Source: Roseburia zhanii (GTDB lineage: Bacteria; Bacillota; Clostridia; Lachnospirales; Lachnospiraceae). From it: a stretch of DNA of 47,003 bases. Below, piece after piece: positions 28,272 through 36,259 of the stretch (within the stretch, counting starts at the first letter, position 1; every line of letters begins with the position of its first letter). The notes under the pieces are model-generated. The model searched no databases, was not told the DNA's origin, and saw only the letters and a program-made list of their open reading frames with translations. Location of the stretch: assembly GCF_014287635.1 (NCBI RefSeq), contig NZ_JACOPH010000018.1:1-47003 (forward strand), in the 5' to 3' direction. Made by a program: the position numbers and the translations under genes.

Positions 28272-29030
28272 TTATGAAGTGTGATTAACCTTTTTTGTGA
28301 TTCCAAGTATGATCAGCAGAAGTGCCGCATATTGTACAATCGTCAGTCCTGCGATCTGTATCGTCCCGGAATGATCCATCATAAATTCTGATAAGAAGAT
28401 CACAAGTCCAAAGACGATCTCGAATAGTTTTGTCATGTCTTTTTTCTTTTTTATTCGTATCAGACCGATGATAAATAATACGATCATGCTGATACATTCA
28501 AATAAAACTGCCGGATAGACCGGATAACTATAGCCTGCTCCGCTTCCTGTCCCTGTGTAACGTAAGGCGAAGATGCCATCGTAATATTTTCCGACACAAC
28601 AGCCGTTATAAAAACAGGCAATCCTGTTAAAGATATGCTGAAATATCAAAAACATACAATATCTGTCCATCACAGCATCCAAAAGTGTCCTATATTTTTG
28701 AAACAGTAACCGGAAACAGACCGGATAGAGTATGACGCATAACAGTATACGCCCTATAAAATGGCTGCCCGGATATGTGATAAATAATTCCAATAATCCA
28801 CGAAAATCTTCTACATTTCCATGTGTCAGTCCACGTACCGCCCTTGCCGGAAATGCACCAAGGCATATCACAACAAACATACTAAGATAGATGAGCAGTG
28901 TGTCTTTTTTATCTTTGATGAGTGCATACATGCTGATGAGTAGTCCGATAGCACCCGTTACACTTCCGACATTGATCCAGAAGTCGTATGCGGATACCTC
29001 TCCCCATGGCATTTGCAGTAATTTGCACAT
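28272..29030 (-). CDS. Lgt-like integral membrane protein (prolipoprotein diacylglyceryl transferase family)
   Basis: A 252-aa protein with about seven membrane helices and motifs of the Lgt family, whose founding member transfers diacylglycerol from phosphatidylglycerol to the lipobox cysteine of prolipoproteins. Visible matches are GSHFIGRILL (H90, at the position of the important Lgt histidine), NRIACFYNGCCVGK (R136 in the conserved RI-x-CF-x-NGCC-x-GK block) and YPVYPAVLFECI (the P-x-x-LYE-like block). GGAGG lies 7 nt from the start, 14 bp after the NRPS stop. It is 54 bp ahead of the giant gene. Placement inside a peptide-export and NRPS operon suggests a specialised paralogue that lipidates an operon product, rather than the housekeeping enzyme. 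The acceptor is unknown; the operon lipoprotein at 18438-19559 is one candidate. Confidence 0.75.
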   Translation of the reverse strand: MCKLLQMPWGEVSAYDFWINVGSVTGAIGLLISMYALIKDKKDTLLIYLSMFVVICLGAFPARAVRGLTHGNVEDFRGLLELFITYPGSHFIGRILLCVILYPVCFRLLFQKYRTLLDAVMDRYCMFLIFQHIFNRIACFYNGCCVGKYYDGIFALRYTGTGSGAGYSYPVYPAVLFECISMIVLFIIGLIRIKKKKDMTKLFEIVFGLVIFLSEFMMDHSGTIQIAGLTIVQYAALLLIILGITKKVNHTS

Positions 29031-29044
29031 ATTGCATCCTCCAC

Positions 29045-32000
29045 TTATGCTTTTATGATCTGACTTATCAGTTCTGCCGCCTGATCGCTGTTCTTCCTGA
29101 GGAAAAAATGTCCTCCATTCTCTATTTCATAAACTCTGATATGAGATGGTTCTTTGTTTAAAAATGCTGCCCAGTCCGTACGGCATTTCTTATGGCTGCC
29201 TGTGAACGGATCTTTTTTTGCAAAGAGCAGGGTGCATTGCCCCTGTACCTTAAGGGATTTCTTTCTCGAAAAATATTCCAAAAAACGTCTGACATCCACC
29301 CGGAACTGTTCTGCCATTTCTTCGCTAACGATCTCATTTTTTCCCTGCATTGCGGATAAGATCTTTCTTAACATATAATTATTGCAAAGATCCCAGCCGC
29401 TTCTGATGCAACGGTTCACTTGTATTCCATGTGCGATCTGTGATGCGGCAATACAGAGTTTTACTTTTCTGCCGCTCTTCTCTAACCTTGCTGCGATTTC
29501 TATTGCCAGCGCACTTCCCACACAATAACCAAAGAGAACATATTCTTCATATTCTTGTAAAGCTAACAGCTGTTTTACGGTTTCTCTTGCAACGGCTTCT
29601 ATTTTCTTTTTCGGACAGCTGTTTAATGAAAGCGCATAACAGTCATAATCCAAAAATGCGTTCTGCCTGCAAAGCGGGGCATACAGCCAAGGCGTTCCGC
29701 CCGCATAGGGGATTCCTAAGAACAGCTTTTTTGTATCTGAACTGCCTTTGTGCAGACAACATAACAGTTCCTCTCTGCCTCTGTTTCCTGCTGCTAATTC
29801 CCGTATATTTCTGCAGCGGTAAAAATCTTCATAGGAAATAACAAATCCATGTTCCCGTAACCCGGTTACGATCTCAAAGATCAGAAGGGAATCTAAGCCT
29901 GCTTCAAAAAAGGACTGTGTGACCGATAAAGAAGCCATGCCTAATTTATCAGCAATGATCTCCCGTAAAAACTCTTCTCTTTCTGTCTGTGCCGAAACAT
30001 CGATAGCTTTCGCCATTCTGTTCTGCTCTATGGCTTTTTCCCATAGGAGTGTTTCATCTAACTTGCCATTTTTGTTATATGGAAATGTGGAAAAGAAATA
30101 GATCTTTGCCGGAATCTGCTGCGGCGGCAGCCGTTTTTTTAACCACAGCCGTAAGTTGGGTATTTCCTTTTCGCTCAGACAACAGACTTCAATCCGGTTA
30201 TTTCTGACCGTAGCTGCTGCCCGCTGTATCTTCTCATGCATCAGCAGTACATCTTCTAATGCAGATAAGTCGATACGCATTCCGCGTATTTTATGTTGTG
30301 TATCTTTTCTTCCACAGTAATAAATATTGCCATCGAAACCGAGCATACCGTAATCTCCGGTATCATATGCCCGTTCTCCCATAAAGCTGCCAAATGCTTC
30401 TGACTGCATCTGGTAATAGCCCTTTCCGACTAAATCTCCTGTAATACAGATCTCACCTTCCACACCGGCGGGAAGGAGTTTATGCTCTGCATTTACGATA
30501 TATGCCCTGGTATTATAGACCGGCTTGCCGATTGGGATCTTTTTCTCATGTTTTTTGCAGACATGATGTAATACATCGATCGTACATTCTGTCGGTCCAT
30601 ACAGATTCACCACGGTACACTCCGGGAAGATCTCATATGCCTGATCTACTAACGGTGCAGATAATGCTTCTCCACTGCAGATCATTGTCCTTACATCCGG
30701 ATAGATCTTATGATGATCTGCTGCTTCTTTTAAAAATACCTGTAACATCGTCGGTACAAAATGCAGCATATCGATCTTACCCTGTGTAATCACTGTTCCG
30801 ATCTCATCCGGAAATCTCTCTGCCTGTGGCCGTAACATATAAGATGTTTTTCCTGCAAACAGTGGTAAAAAGATCTCCCAAATCGAAACATCAAAAGTAT
30901 ATGGTGTTTTCTGTAACACATTTTCCCCACAGCCATAGGTTTCTAACATCCACATCAGCCTGATCGCAAGTGATTTCTGTGAAATGATGGCTGCTTTTGG
31001 TATTCCGCTTGTACCGGAAGTATACATCAGATAAGCATCATCTTCTGACAGGACAGAGCGTTGTTCTGCCTGCATGAACCTCTTTGCTTCTAAGGCATCG
31101 ATTGCTTCCATGTGTCTGATATCTGCTTCGGTGATGCAATAACTGCTGACTGCACTTAATGTATCTTTTCTTGTATCACTTTCTGCGGTATTTATCGTAA
31201 GAAATGATGCTCCTGCTTTCCAGATACCTAATAATACTGCCGATAACCATAAACTGCGGTCTAAACAGACACTGACGATCTCTCCTGCCTGCACTCCGCT
31301 GTTCCTTAAATAATATGCGCACTGATACATACGTGTTTCTAATTCTTCGTATGTGATCTTATCCTGTGCCATGCAGACTGCTGTTTTGTTCCGATTATCC
31401 TGCATCTGTTCTTCGATCACTTCTAATACAGATCTTTGGTATGTGATCCGCTTACTGTCTACTGCTTTATTGATAAAAGCTTCATCTTGATCTGTAACAG
31501 CCGAAAGTTCTGCGACTTCCTCTTTTCTGGTCAGCTGCTCCATCAGATCATACAGTCTGTGGTAAATGGCATCGATTTCTTCTCTCTGATAACATGAACA
31601 TTGATATTGCAGGGTAAAATGCAGTTGTCCGTCTAATTCGTCCACAAAAATCCGGAGCGGTATCTCACTGCATCCGTTAAATAATTCTAATCCGACATTA
31701 TGCATATCTGCCGGAAACAGTTTCTTCGGACGGTAAGAAATGGAAATATCATACATCTGCTCTGAAAATCCCATGGCATCTGCTAATTCTTCATAGTCAC
31801 AGCCTGCGTATTTCTGCTGCTCAAACAGCATATTCTGTATTCTTTTTAAAAATTCTTTTACGGTTTCTGTTTCTCTGCGGCTGATAAATAACGGAAGTGT
31901 ATTGGCATACAGACCATAGGATTCCATATCCTTCTTCGTCCTGTTTGCTAATACTCTTCCGATCGCAGCCGTTTTTTCTCTTTTCTGTATAAATATATAT

Positions 32001-32773
32001 GAATATACAGCCCCATAAATCAATGTTTCATAAAAAAGCCCATTCTCTTTTACAAAACCGGTGATCTTCTGCATCCACGCTGCATCGGGCAGGTAGGAAA
32101 CCCTAAGTGCCTCCGGTGACTGTCCCGCTTCTTTTAATTTCCACGAAACCTGATCAAATTCTGCGCATGATAAATACCACTTTTTTGCTCTTTCTCTTAA
32201 CTTTTGCGGCATATAAAAAGCATCTTCTAACAGTTTTAAATAACGGTTATCTTCAATCCTTCCTGCCTTTGCACAGACTTCTGATAAAAAGTCCTCTCTG
32301 CTTTTCATTTCACTTTCAGCTAACAGAAGTTCCTGCATCTGTTCTTCTTCTTTTACCATCAGTACAAATGTCAGCCCATCACCGATTACGTGATGCAGTT
32401 TTGAAAAAGCATAACTGCGGTCTGCTCCTTCTATGTAACGCAGATCATACAGATCATGGTCATACATGGGAATGATCTCTTTCATCCACTGTTCTGCCAT
32501 GGCTATGATCTCATCTTCCGTACACTCTTTCATATCATAGTAAGGAATCTTGATCTTCTCATACGGCTTAAGGTAAAACGTCCCGTCTTTTTGCAGCCGC
32601 AGGCGCATTACAGGATGCAGTTCTACCATCTTCTGAAAGATATCTGCTGCCATATCGTAAGAGATTTTTCTGCGATAGCAGTCAAGACCTCCGATATTTG
32701 CGATCGGTGTGTCCGCATAACGTTCTGTCATATAGATAATATTTCTCTGGTATGGCGAACTTCTGTATACCAT
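29045..32773 (-). CDS. Single-module NRPS, C-A-PCP-TE, serine-type code, cysteine thioesterase
   Basis: The 1242-aa enzyme has the domain order of EntF. The condensation domain (about 1-430) has an intact HHVIGDG motif (127-133). The adenylation domain (about 445-910) has YTSGTSGIPK, NLYGPTE, YDTGDYG and NGK (K904). Reading the ten specificity positions against GrsA gives D628 V629 W632 H671 I698 S700 L724 I732 D733 K904, which matches the known serine code. The carrier domain has GLDSL with S962 for phosphopantetheine. The thioesterase (about 1015-1242) has GYCVG, so C1084 replaces the usual serine, with D1188 and H1222 completing a triad. No upstream module, starter ligase, MbtH or phosphopantetheinyl transferase is in the window, so the acyl donor to the C domain must come from elsewhere. 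It is the first gene of the long operon. Confidence 0.92.
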   Translation of the reverse strand: MVYRSSPYQRNIIYMTERYADTPIANIGGLDCYRRKISYDMAADIFQKMVELHPVMRLRLQKDGTFYLKPYEKIKIPYYDMKECTEDEIIAMAEQWMKEIIPMYDHDLYDLRYIEGADRSYAFSKLHHVIGDGLTFVLMVKEEEQMQELLLAESEMKSREDFLSEVCAKAGRIEDNRYLKLLEDAFYMPQKLRERAKKWYLSCAEFDQVSWKLKEAGQSPEALRVSYLPDAAWMQKITGFVKENGLFYETLIYGAVYSYIFIQKREKTAAIGRVLANRTKKDMESYGLYANTLPLFISRRETETVKEFLKRIQNMLFEQQKYAGCDYEELADAMGFSEQMYDISISYRPKKLFPADMHNVGLELFNGCSEIPLRIFVDELDGQLHFTLQYQCSCYQREEIDAIYHRLYDLMEQLTRKEEVAELSAVTDQDEAFINKAVDSKRITYQRSVLEVIEEQMQDNRNKTAVCMAQDKITYEELETRMYQCAYYLRNSGVQAGEIVSVCLDRSLWLSAVLLGIWKAGASFLTINTAESDTRKDTLSAVSSYCITEADIRHMEAIDALEAKRFMQAEQRSVLSEDDAYLMYTSGTSGIPKAAIISQKSLAIRLMWMLETYGCGENVLQKTPYTFDVSIWEIFLPLFAGKTSYMLRPQAERFPDEIGTVITQGKIDMLHFVPTMLQVFLKEAADHHKIYPDVRTMICSGEALSAPLVDQAYEIFPECTVVNLYGPTECTIDVLHHVCKKHEKKIPIGKPVYNTRAYIVNAEHKLLPAGVEGEICITGDLVGKGYYQMQSEAFGSFMGERAYDTGDYGMLGFDGNIYYCGRKDTQHKIRGMRIDLSALEDVLLMHEKIQRAAATVRNNRIEVCCLSEKEIPNLRLWLKKRLPPQQIPAKIYFFSTFPYNKNGKLDETLLWEKAIEQNRMAKAIDVSAQTEREEFLREIIADKLGMASLSVTQSFFEAGLDSLLIFEIVTGLREHGFVISYEDFYRCRNIRELAAGNRGREELLCCLHKGSSDTKKLFLGIPYAGGTPWLYAPLCRQNAFLDYDCYALSLNSCPKKKIEAVARETVKQLLALQEYEEYVLFGYCVGSALAIEIAARLEKSGRKVKLCIAASQIAHGIQVNRCIRSGWDLCNNYMLRKILSAMQGKNEIVSEEMAEQFRVDVRRFLEYFSRKKSLKVQGQCTLLFAKKDPFTGSHKKCRTDWAAFLNKEPSHIRVYEIENGGHFFLRKNSDQAAELISQIIKA

Positions 32774-32832
32774 GATGTCTTACCGCCTTTCCCCATCTCC
32801 CTTATTCTGCACATATCTTATCTTCTCCCACT

Positions 32833-32838
32833 ATTATA
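32833..32838 (-). promoter_or_regulatory. -10 box of the large minus-strand operon
   Basis: A perfect TATAAT on the minus strand is centred about 60 nt before the NRPS start codon. No good -35 box is present at 17 bp, as expected for a promoter that needs an activator. The putative LytTR repeats begin 24 bp upstream. Confidence 0.5.
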
Positions 32839-32862
32839 ACTTGTTTTTTTCTCTAAAGACTT

Positions 32863-32892
32863 ACATTTCACACCAAAAAATATACACTTTAC
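32863..32892 (+). promoter_or_regulatory. Putative LytTR binding site: two 9-bp direct repeats, 12-bp spacer
   Basis: ACATTTCAC (32863-32871) and ACACTTTAC (32884-32892) share 7 of 9 bases and start 21 bp apart, two helical turns. Both keep the ACA-N-TT-N-A pattern of AgrA/ComE-type sites, which are known to be 9-bp direct repeats about 12 bp apart. They lie in the 201-bp region shared by the NRPS operon and the regulator genes, next to the LytTR gene itself. Confidence 0.6.
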
Positions 32893-32916
32893 GAAAAAAC
32901 GACAGAATGTTATAAT
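32888..32916 (+). promoter_or_regulatory. Promoter of the response regulator-kinase pair
   Basis: TTTACG (32888-32893) and a perfect TATAAT (32911-32916) are separated by 17 bp on the plus strand, about 60 nt before the ATG at 32975. The -35 box overlaps the second direct repeat, which suggests autoregulation by the LytTR protein. Confidence 0.55.
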
Positions 32917-32974
32917 TACAAAAAAAATTGTAAGTTTATGTAGGATCATTTTTAAAATAAAGGGAGCGGCTGCC

Positions 32975-33706
32975 ATGCACTTAACGATAGCTATTTGTGA
33001 TGACAACCCGGGGGATATATCAATTTTGAAAGATTTCATTGAAGATTACAAGACTATGCGACAGGTCTGTATGGATGTTGACACCTTTTCTTCGGGTGAA
33101 GAATTTCTTTCGGGTTTAAAACAGAAGAATTACGATATTATCTTTATGGATATTTATATGACAGGATTGAGCGGTATCGAAACGGTCCGGACGATCCGTA
33201 ACAGCAGTCCGGCATCTTCCTCTGTCATTTTCACTTCTACCAGCAGGGAACATACGATTGAAGCATTCGGGGTAAATGCTACCCACTACCTGCTCAAGCC
33301 ATTGACTTATGATGCAGTGGAAGAAGCTTTAGAACGCTGTATCTTAAAGTTTGACGGACATTTGTCAAAACAGATCACATTTAAATGCAGTCAGGGTGAT
33401 ATTACGATCCCTCTTGACAGTATTTTATATATTGAGGTATTCAATAAAGTCTGTACGATCCATACTGCAAAACGCAGTTTCCAGACCTATATGACTTTAA
33501 ATTCCATTTTTGACCTTCTCGATGATTCGTTTATGAAAGCACAGCGCAGCTTTATCGTGAATATGCATACGATCGAATCATTCTATTTTGATCATATTGT
33601 GCTGGCAAATGGCAAAGAAATTGTCTTATCACGCAAAAACCGCTCCGGTCTTAAGAAACAATATCAGGATTTTCTGTTCCACGCAGCCAGAAAGGGGATG
33701 ATATGA
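32975..33706 (+). CDS. LytTR-family response regulator (AgrA/ComE-like)
   Basis: A 243-aa two-component response regulator. The receiver domain has the acidic pair D9-D10, the phosphoacceptor D59 (DIIFMDIYM), a Thr/Ser switch region (VIFTSTS) and the conserved Lys in YLLKPL. The C-terminal LytTR domain (about 135-240) has the hallmarks ILYIEVFNKVCTIHT and FMKAQRSFIVNMHTIESF. LytTR proteins bind direct repeats, and such a pair lies about 85 bp upstream. AAGGGAG precedes the start. The kinase gene follows with a 4-bp ATGA overlap, so the two are translationally coupled. Its likely targets are its own promoter and the divergent NRPS/peptide/exporter operon. Confidence 0.95.
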   Translation: MHLTIAICDDNPGDISILKDFIEDYKTMRQVCMDVDTFSSGEEFLSGLKQKNYDIIFMDIYMTGLSGIETVRTIRNSSPASSSVIFTSTSREHTIEAFGVNATHYLLKPLTYDAVEEALERCILKFDGHLSKQITFKCSQGDITIPLDSILYIEVFNKVCTIHTAKRSFQTYMTLNSIFDLLDDSFMKAQRSFIVNMHTIESFYFDHIVLANGKEIVLSRKNRSGLKKQYQDFLFHAARKGMI

Positions 33707-35070
33707 TGCTGTTTTTACGCTTTTTTACCGGATTTTTAACACAGGTATTTCCGTTTGGATTTTTATGTATTTACCCTTTTAAAAACCACTTCCGCTTTAC
33801 TCAGAAAAAAACCGTTTTATTTTCTCTGATATTGATCCTTTCACTTGCCGGCATCTTTGCTGCTGTAAGCTGTATATTTGCGTTTATTTCAGAAGATCCC
33901 GACTCCTATTTCGGATATGCAGTCATCAACAGCTTTTTCTTCGTATGCCTGCTTGTCTGTCTGATCTGGTATCTGTACGCCATCAGAACCATCTGGCAGA
34001 AAAAATGTTTTATCTTTTTCTTTGCACTGACAAGTGCCTTAACGATCACATCGATCTCAAATCTGATCCTTGCCGCAGTTCCAAGCAGACAAAAATACCA
34101 TCTGCTGCCTTATGCAGCATGTACGATTCCGGTCCTGATGCTGACAACTGCTATCATTCTGCCTTTTTTATATCTGATTTTAAAGCATTACTTTATCCCG
34201 ATGAAAGAGACTTTAAGTAAACGTGAATACAGTTATCTTTCTGTTTTTTCCATACTGATCTTCATCATGCTCGCAGGTGTGCTCTCCTACCTTGATTACG
34301 GCTACCTGTTACATACACCAATGGCACTCTTTTTATATATTTCACTGTTTATCACGATTTTTATTATTTATGCGATTTTCTTCCGTATGTATCTGTTATC
34401 CCATGAAAAATATATTGCACAGCAGAATTCTCTGCAGATGCAGTACCAGATCGAACTGCGTGACGAACAGTACCGCCATATCCAGGAAAATATTGAAAAC
34501 AACCGCAGACTGCGTCATGACTTAAAGCATCACCTGCTCACACTGCAGGGATTTTTAGCCGATCATTCACCGGAAAAGGCAGCGGCTTATTTACAGGAAT
34601 ATGTTGCTACTTACTCTGATTATGAAGTGGAAAATTTCTGTGCAAATCCAATCGTCAATATGCTGCTTACACATTATTCTGCACTTGCAAAAGACCAGCA
34701 GATTACTTTTAGGATCCGCATCAATATTCCCGATCAGTTATCCATTCAGGAATCTGACTTATCTGTCCTGTTAGGAAACCTGTTAGAAAATGCGATGCTT
34801 GCTGCAGGCAATGCTGATAAACCGCATCGCTTTATCCATTTAAACATGACCTGTTCCGGCAATTCGCTTGTCATTACGGTAGATAATGGGTTTGATGGAA
34901 AATTACGGACGGAAAACAATAAATATCTCTCCACCAAACCGGAACATACCGGCATCGGCTTAAGCAGCCTTTCCCTGCTTGCAAAGAAATATCATGGCGG
35001 CGTATCTTTCTCAAATGAAGATATGGTCTTTCATTCTTCGATCATGCTCGAACTCGAAGAAACAAGATAA
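33703..35070 (+). CDS. AgrC/ComD-like sensor histidine kinase (HPK10 type)
   Basis: A 455-aa membrane sensor kinase. The first 230 residues form about six or seven hydrophobic helices without a large extracellular domain, as in peptide-pheromone receptors. A coiled linker leads to the phosphoacceptor motif RLRHDLKHHL (H272). The GHKL ATPase follows, with an N-box LLGNLLENAMLAAG and the G-box HTGIGLSSL. This architecture is shared by AgrC, ComD and BlpH, which sense exported peptides. With a double-glycine peptide, C39 transporter and LytTR regulator alongside, the exported peptide of this cluster is the most economical ligand. The gene ends one base from the stop of the convergent MalY-type gene, with no terminator between them. 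Confidence 0.9.
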   Translation: MMLFLRFFTGFLTQVFPFGFLCIYPFKNHFRFTQKKTVLFSLILILSLAGIFAAVSCIFAFISEDPDSYFGYAVINSFFFVCLLVCLIWYLYAIRTIWQKKCFIFFFALTSALTITSISNLILAAVPSRQKYHLLPYAACTIPVLMLTTAIILPFLYLILKHYFIPMKETLSKREYSYLSVFSILIFIMLAGVLSYLDYGYLLHTPMALFLYISLFITIFIIYAIFFRMYLLSHEKYIAQQNSLQMQYQIELRDEQYRHIQENIENNRRLRHDLKHHLLTLQGFLADHSPEKAAAYLQEYVATYSDYEVENFCANPIVNMLLTHYSALAKDQQITFRIRINIPDQLSIQESDLSVLLGNLLENAMLAAGNADKPHRFIHLNMTCSGNSLVITVDNGFDGKLRTENNKYLSTKPEHTGIGLSSLSLLAKKYHGGVSFSNEDMVFHSSIMLELEETR

Positions 35071-35071
35071 T

Positions 35072-36259
35072 TTAAACAGACTCTTTCACAGCTTTCTCTA
35101 AGCGTTCTAGTGCTTCTGTTAATATCTTTCTCGGACACGCCACATTGATCCTCTGGAATCCCCGTCCGGCTTCTCCGAAGATATTTCCACTGTCTAGCCA
35201 TAACTTGGCTTTCTTTATGATCAGATCTTCTAACTCCTCTGCGGATAATTGTAGACCGGAGCAGTCTAACCACAACAGATAAGTGCCCTCATGCGGTGAT
35301 AACTGCACACCCGGAATCCGTTCTTCCACAAACTGTTTTGTATAGGCAATATTCTCTTTGACATACTGATACATTGCCTGATACCATTCTTCGCCATGTG
35401 TATATGCGGCTTCGGCTGCAACTAATCCCATGATATTTAGCTGGCTGTAACCGGCTGCTGTCACCTGTTTTCTAAACTGGCTTTTTAACTTTGGATCCGG
35501 GATAAAAATATTCGATACCTGCAATCCTGCAATATTAAAAGTCTTACTCGGTGCCATTGCTGTAATGGCAATCTCCTGATATTCTTTTTTGATCGCTGTA
35601 AACACCTGATGTGAACCTTCAAACACAAAATCAGCATGGATCTCATCACTGACCACGATCACATGATGTTTATAACAGATATCCCCGATCTGCTCTAATT
35701 CTTCCCTGCTCCATACTCTGCCGACCGGATTGTGTGGATTGCACAATAAGAATAATTTCACATTCTCATTCACGATCTTTTGCTCAAAATCCGTCACATC
35801 CATGTGGTAATATCCATTTTCATCCCTTACGAGTGTATTGCTTACTAAACGTCTGCCATTATCTGTAATGACTTCACTGAACGGATAGTATACCGGCTGC
35901 TGAATCAAAACGGCATCTCCTTCCTCTGTAAATGCCTTAACTGCCATTGCAAGTGCAAATACGACTCCCGGAGTTTTTATCAGCCACTTTTTTTCGACCT
36001 GCCAGTCATAATGTTTCCTGATCCAGTTTTCTAATGCCGTAAAATAGGATTCCTTTGCTTCACTATATCCAAAGATCCCATGCCCTGCCTGTTTTACGAT
36101 CGCATCCTGAATATAAGAAGATACTGTAAAATCCATATCTGCCACCCAGAGCGGCAGTACATCTTCTGGCATATGCCGTTCTTTTGCAAAATCATATTTC
36201 AGACAATTACTGTTTCTTCTGTTGACAACTGTATCAAAATCAAGATTTCTCTCTGCCAT
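35072..36259 (-). CDS. MalY/PatB-family PLP-dependent C-S lyase
   Basis: A 395-aa fold-type I PLP enzyme of the MalY/PatB group, usually a cystathionine beta-lyase or cysteine desulfhydrase. Features are LPLWVADMDF near the N-terminus, LLCNPHNPVGRVW (cofactor contacts), VVSDEIHADF (Asp contacting the pyridine N) and APSKTFNIAG with the Schiff-base K239. A C-terminal Arg lies in the RINVACPR region. The start at 36259 has AAGGAGAG 8 nt upstream and overlaps the end of the preceding PLP gene by 20 bp, showing tight coupling. The pair would convert cystathionine or cysteine into homocysteine, pyruvate and ammonia or sulfide. Sequence alone does not separate lyase from aminotransferase activity. 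Confidence 0.88.
   Translation of the reverse strand: MAERNLDFDTVVNRRNSNCLKYDFAKERHMPEDVLPLWVADMDFTVSSYIQDAIVKQAGHGIFGYSEAKESYFTALENWIRKHYDWQVEKKWLIKTPGVVFALAMAVKAFTEEGDAVLIQQPVYYPFSEVITDNGRRLVSNTLVRDENGYYHMDVTDFEQKIVNENVKLFLLCNPHNPVGRVWSREELEQIGDICYKHHVIVVSDEIHADFVFEGSHQVFTAIKKEYQEIAITAMAPSKTFNIAGLQVSNIFIPDPKLKSQFRKQVTAAGYSQLNIMGLVAAEAAYTHGEEWYQAMYQYVKENIAYTKQFVEERIPGVQLSPHEGTYLLWLDCSGLQLSAEELEDLIIKKAKLWLDSGNIFGEAGRGFQRINVACPRKILTEALERLEKAVKESV

Noticed and set aside
29045..32773. Enterobactin-type siderophore synthesis
   Set aside because: The domain order and serine code match EntF, but no dihydroxybenzoate genes, EntB-like carrier or iron uptake genes are present. The TE nucleophile is Cys rather than Ser.
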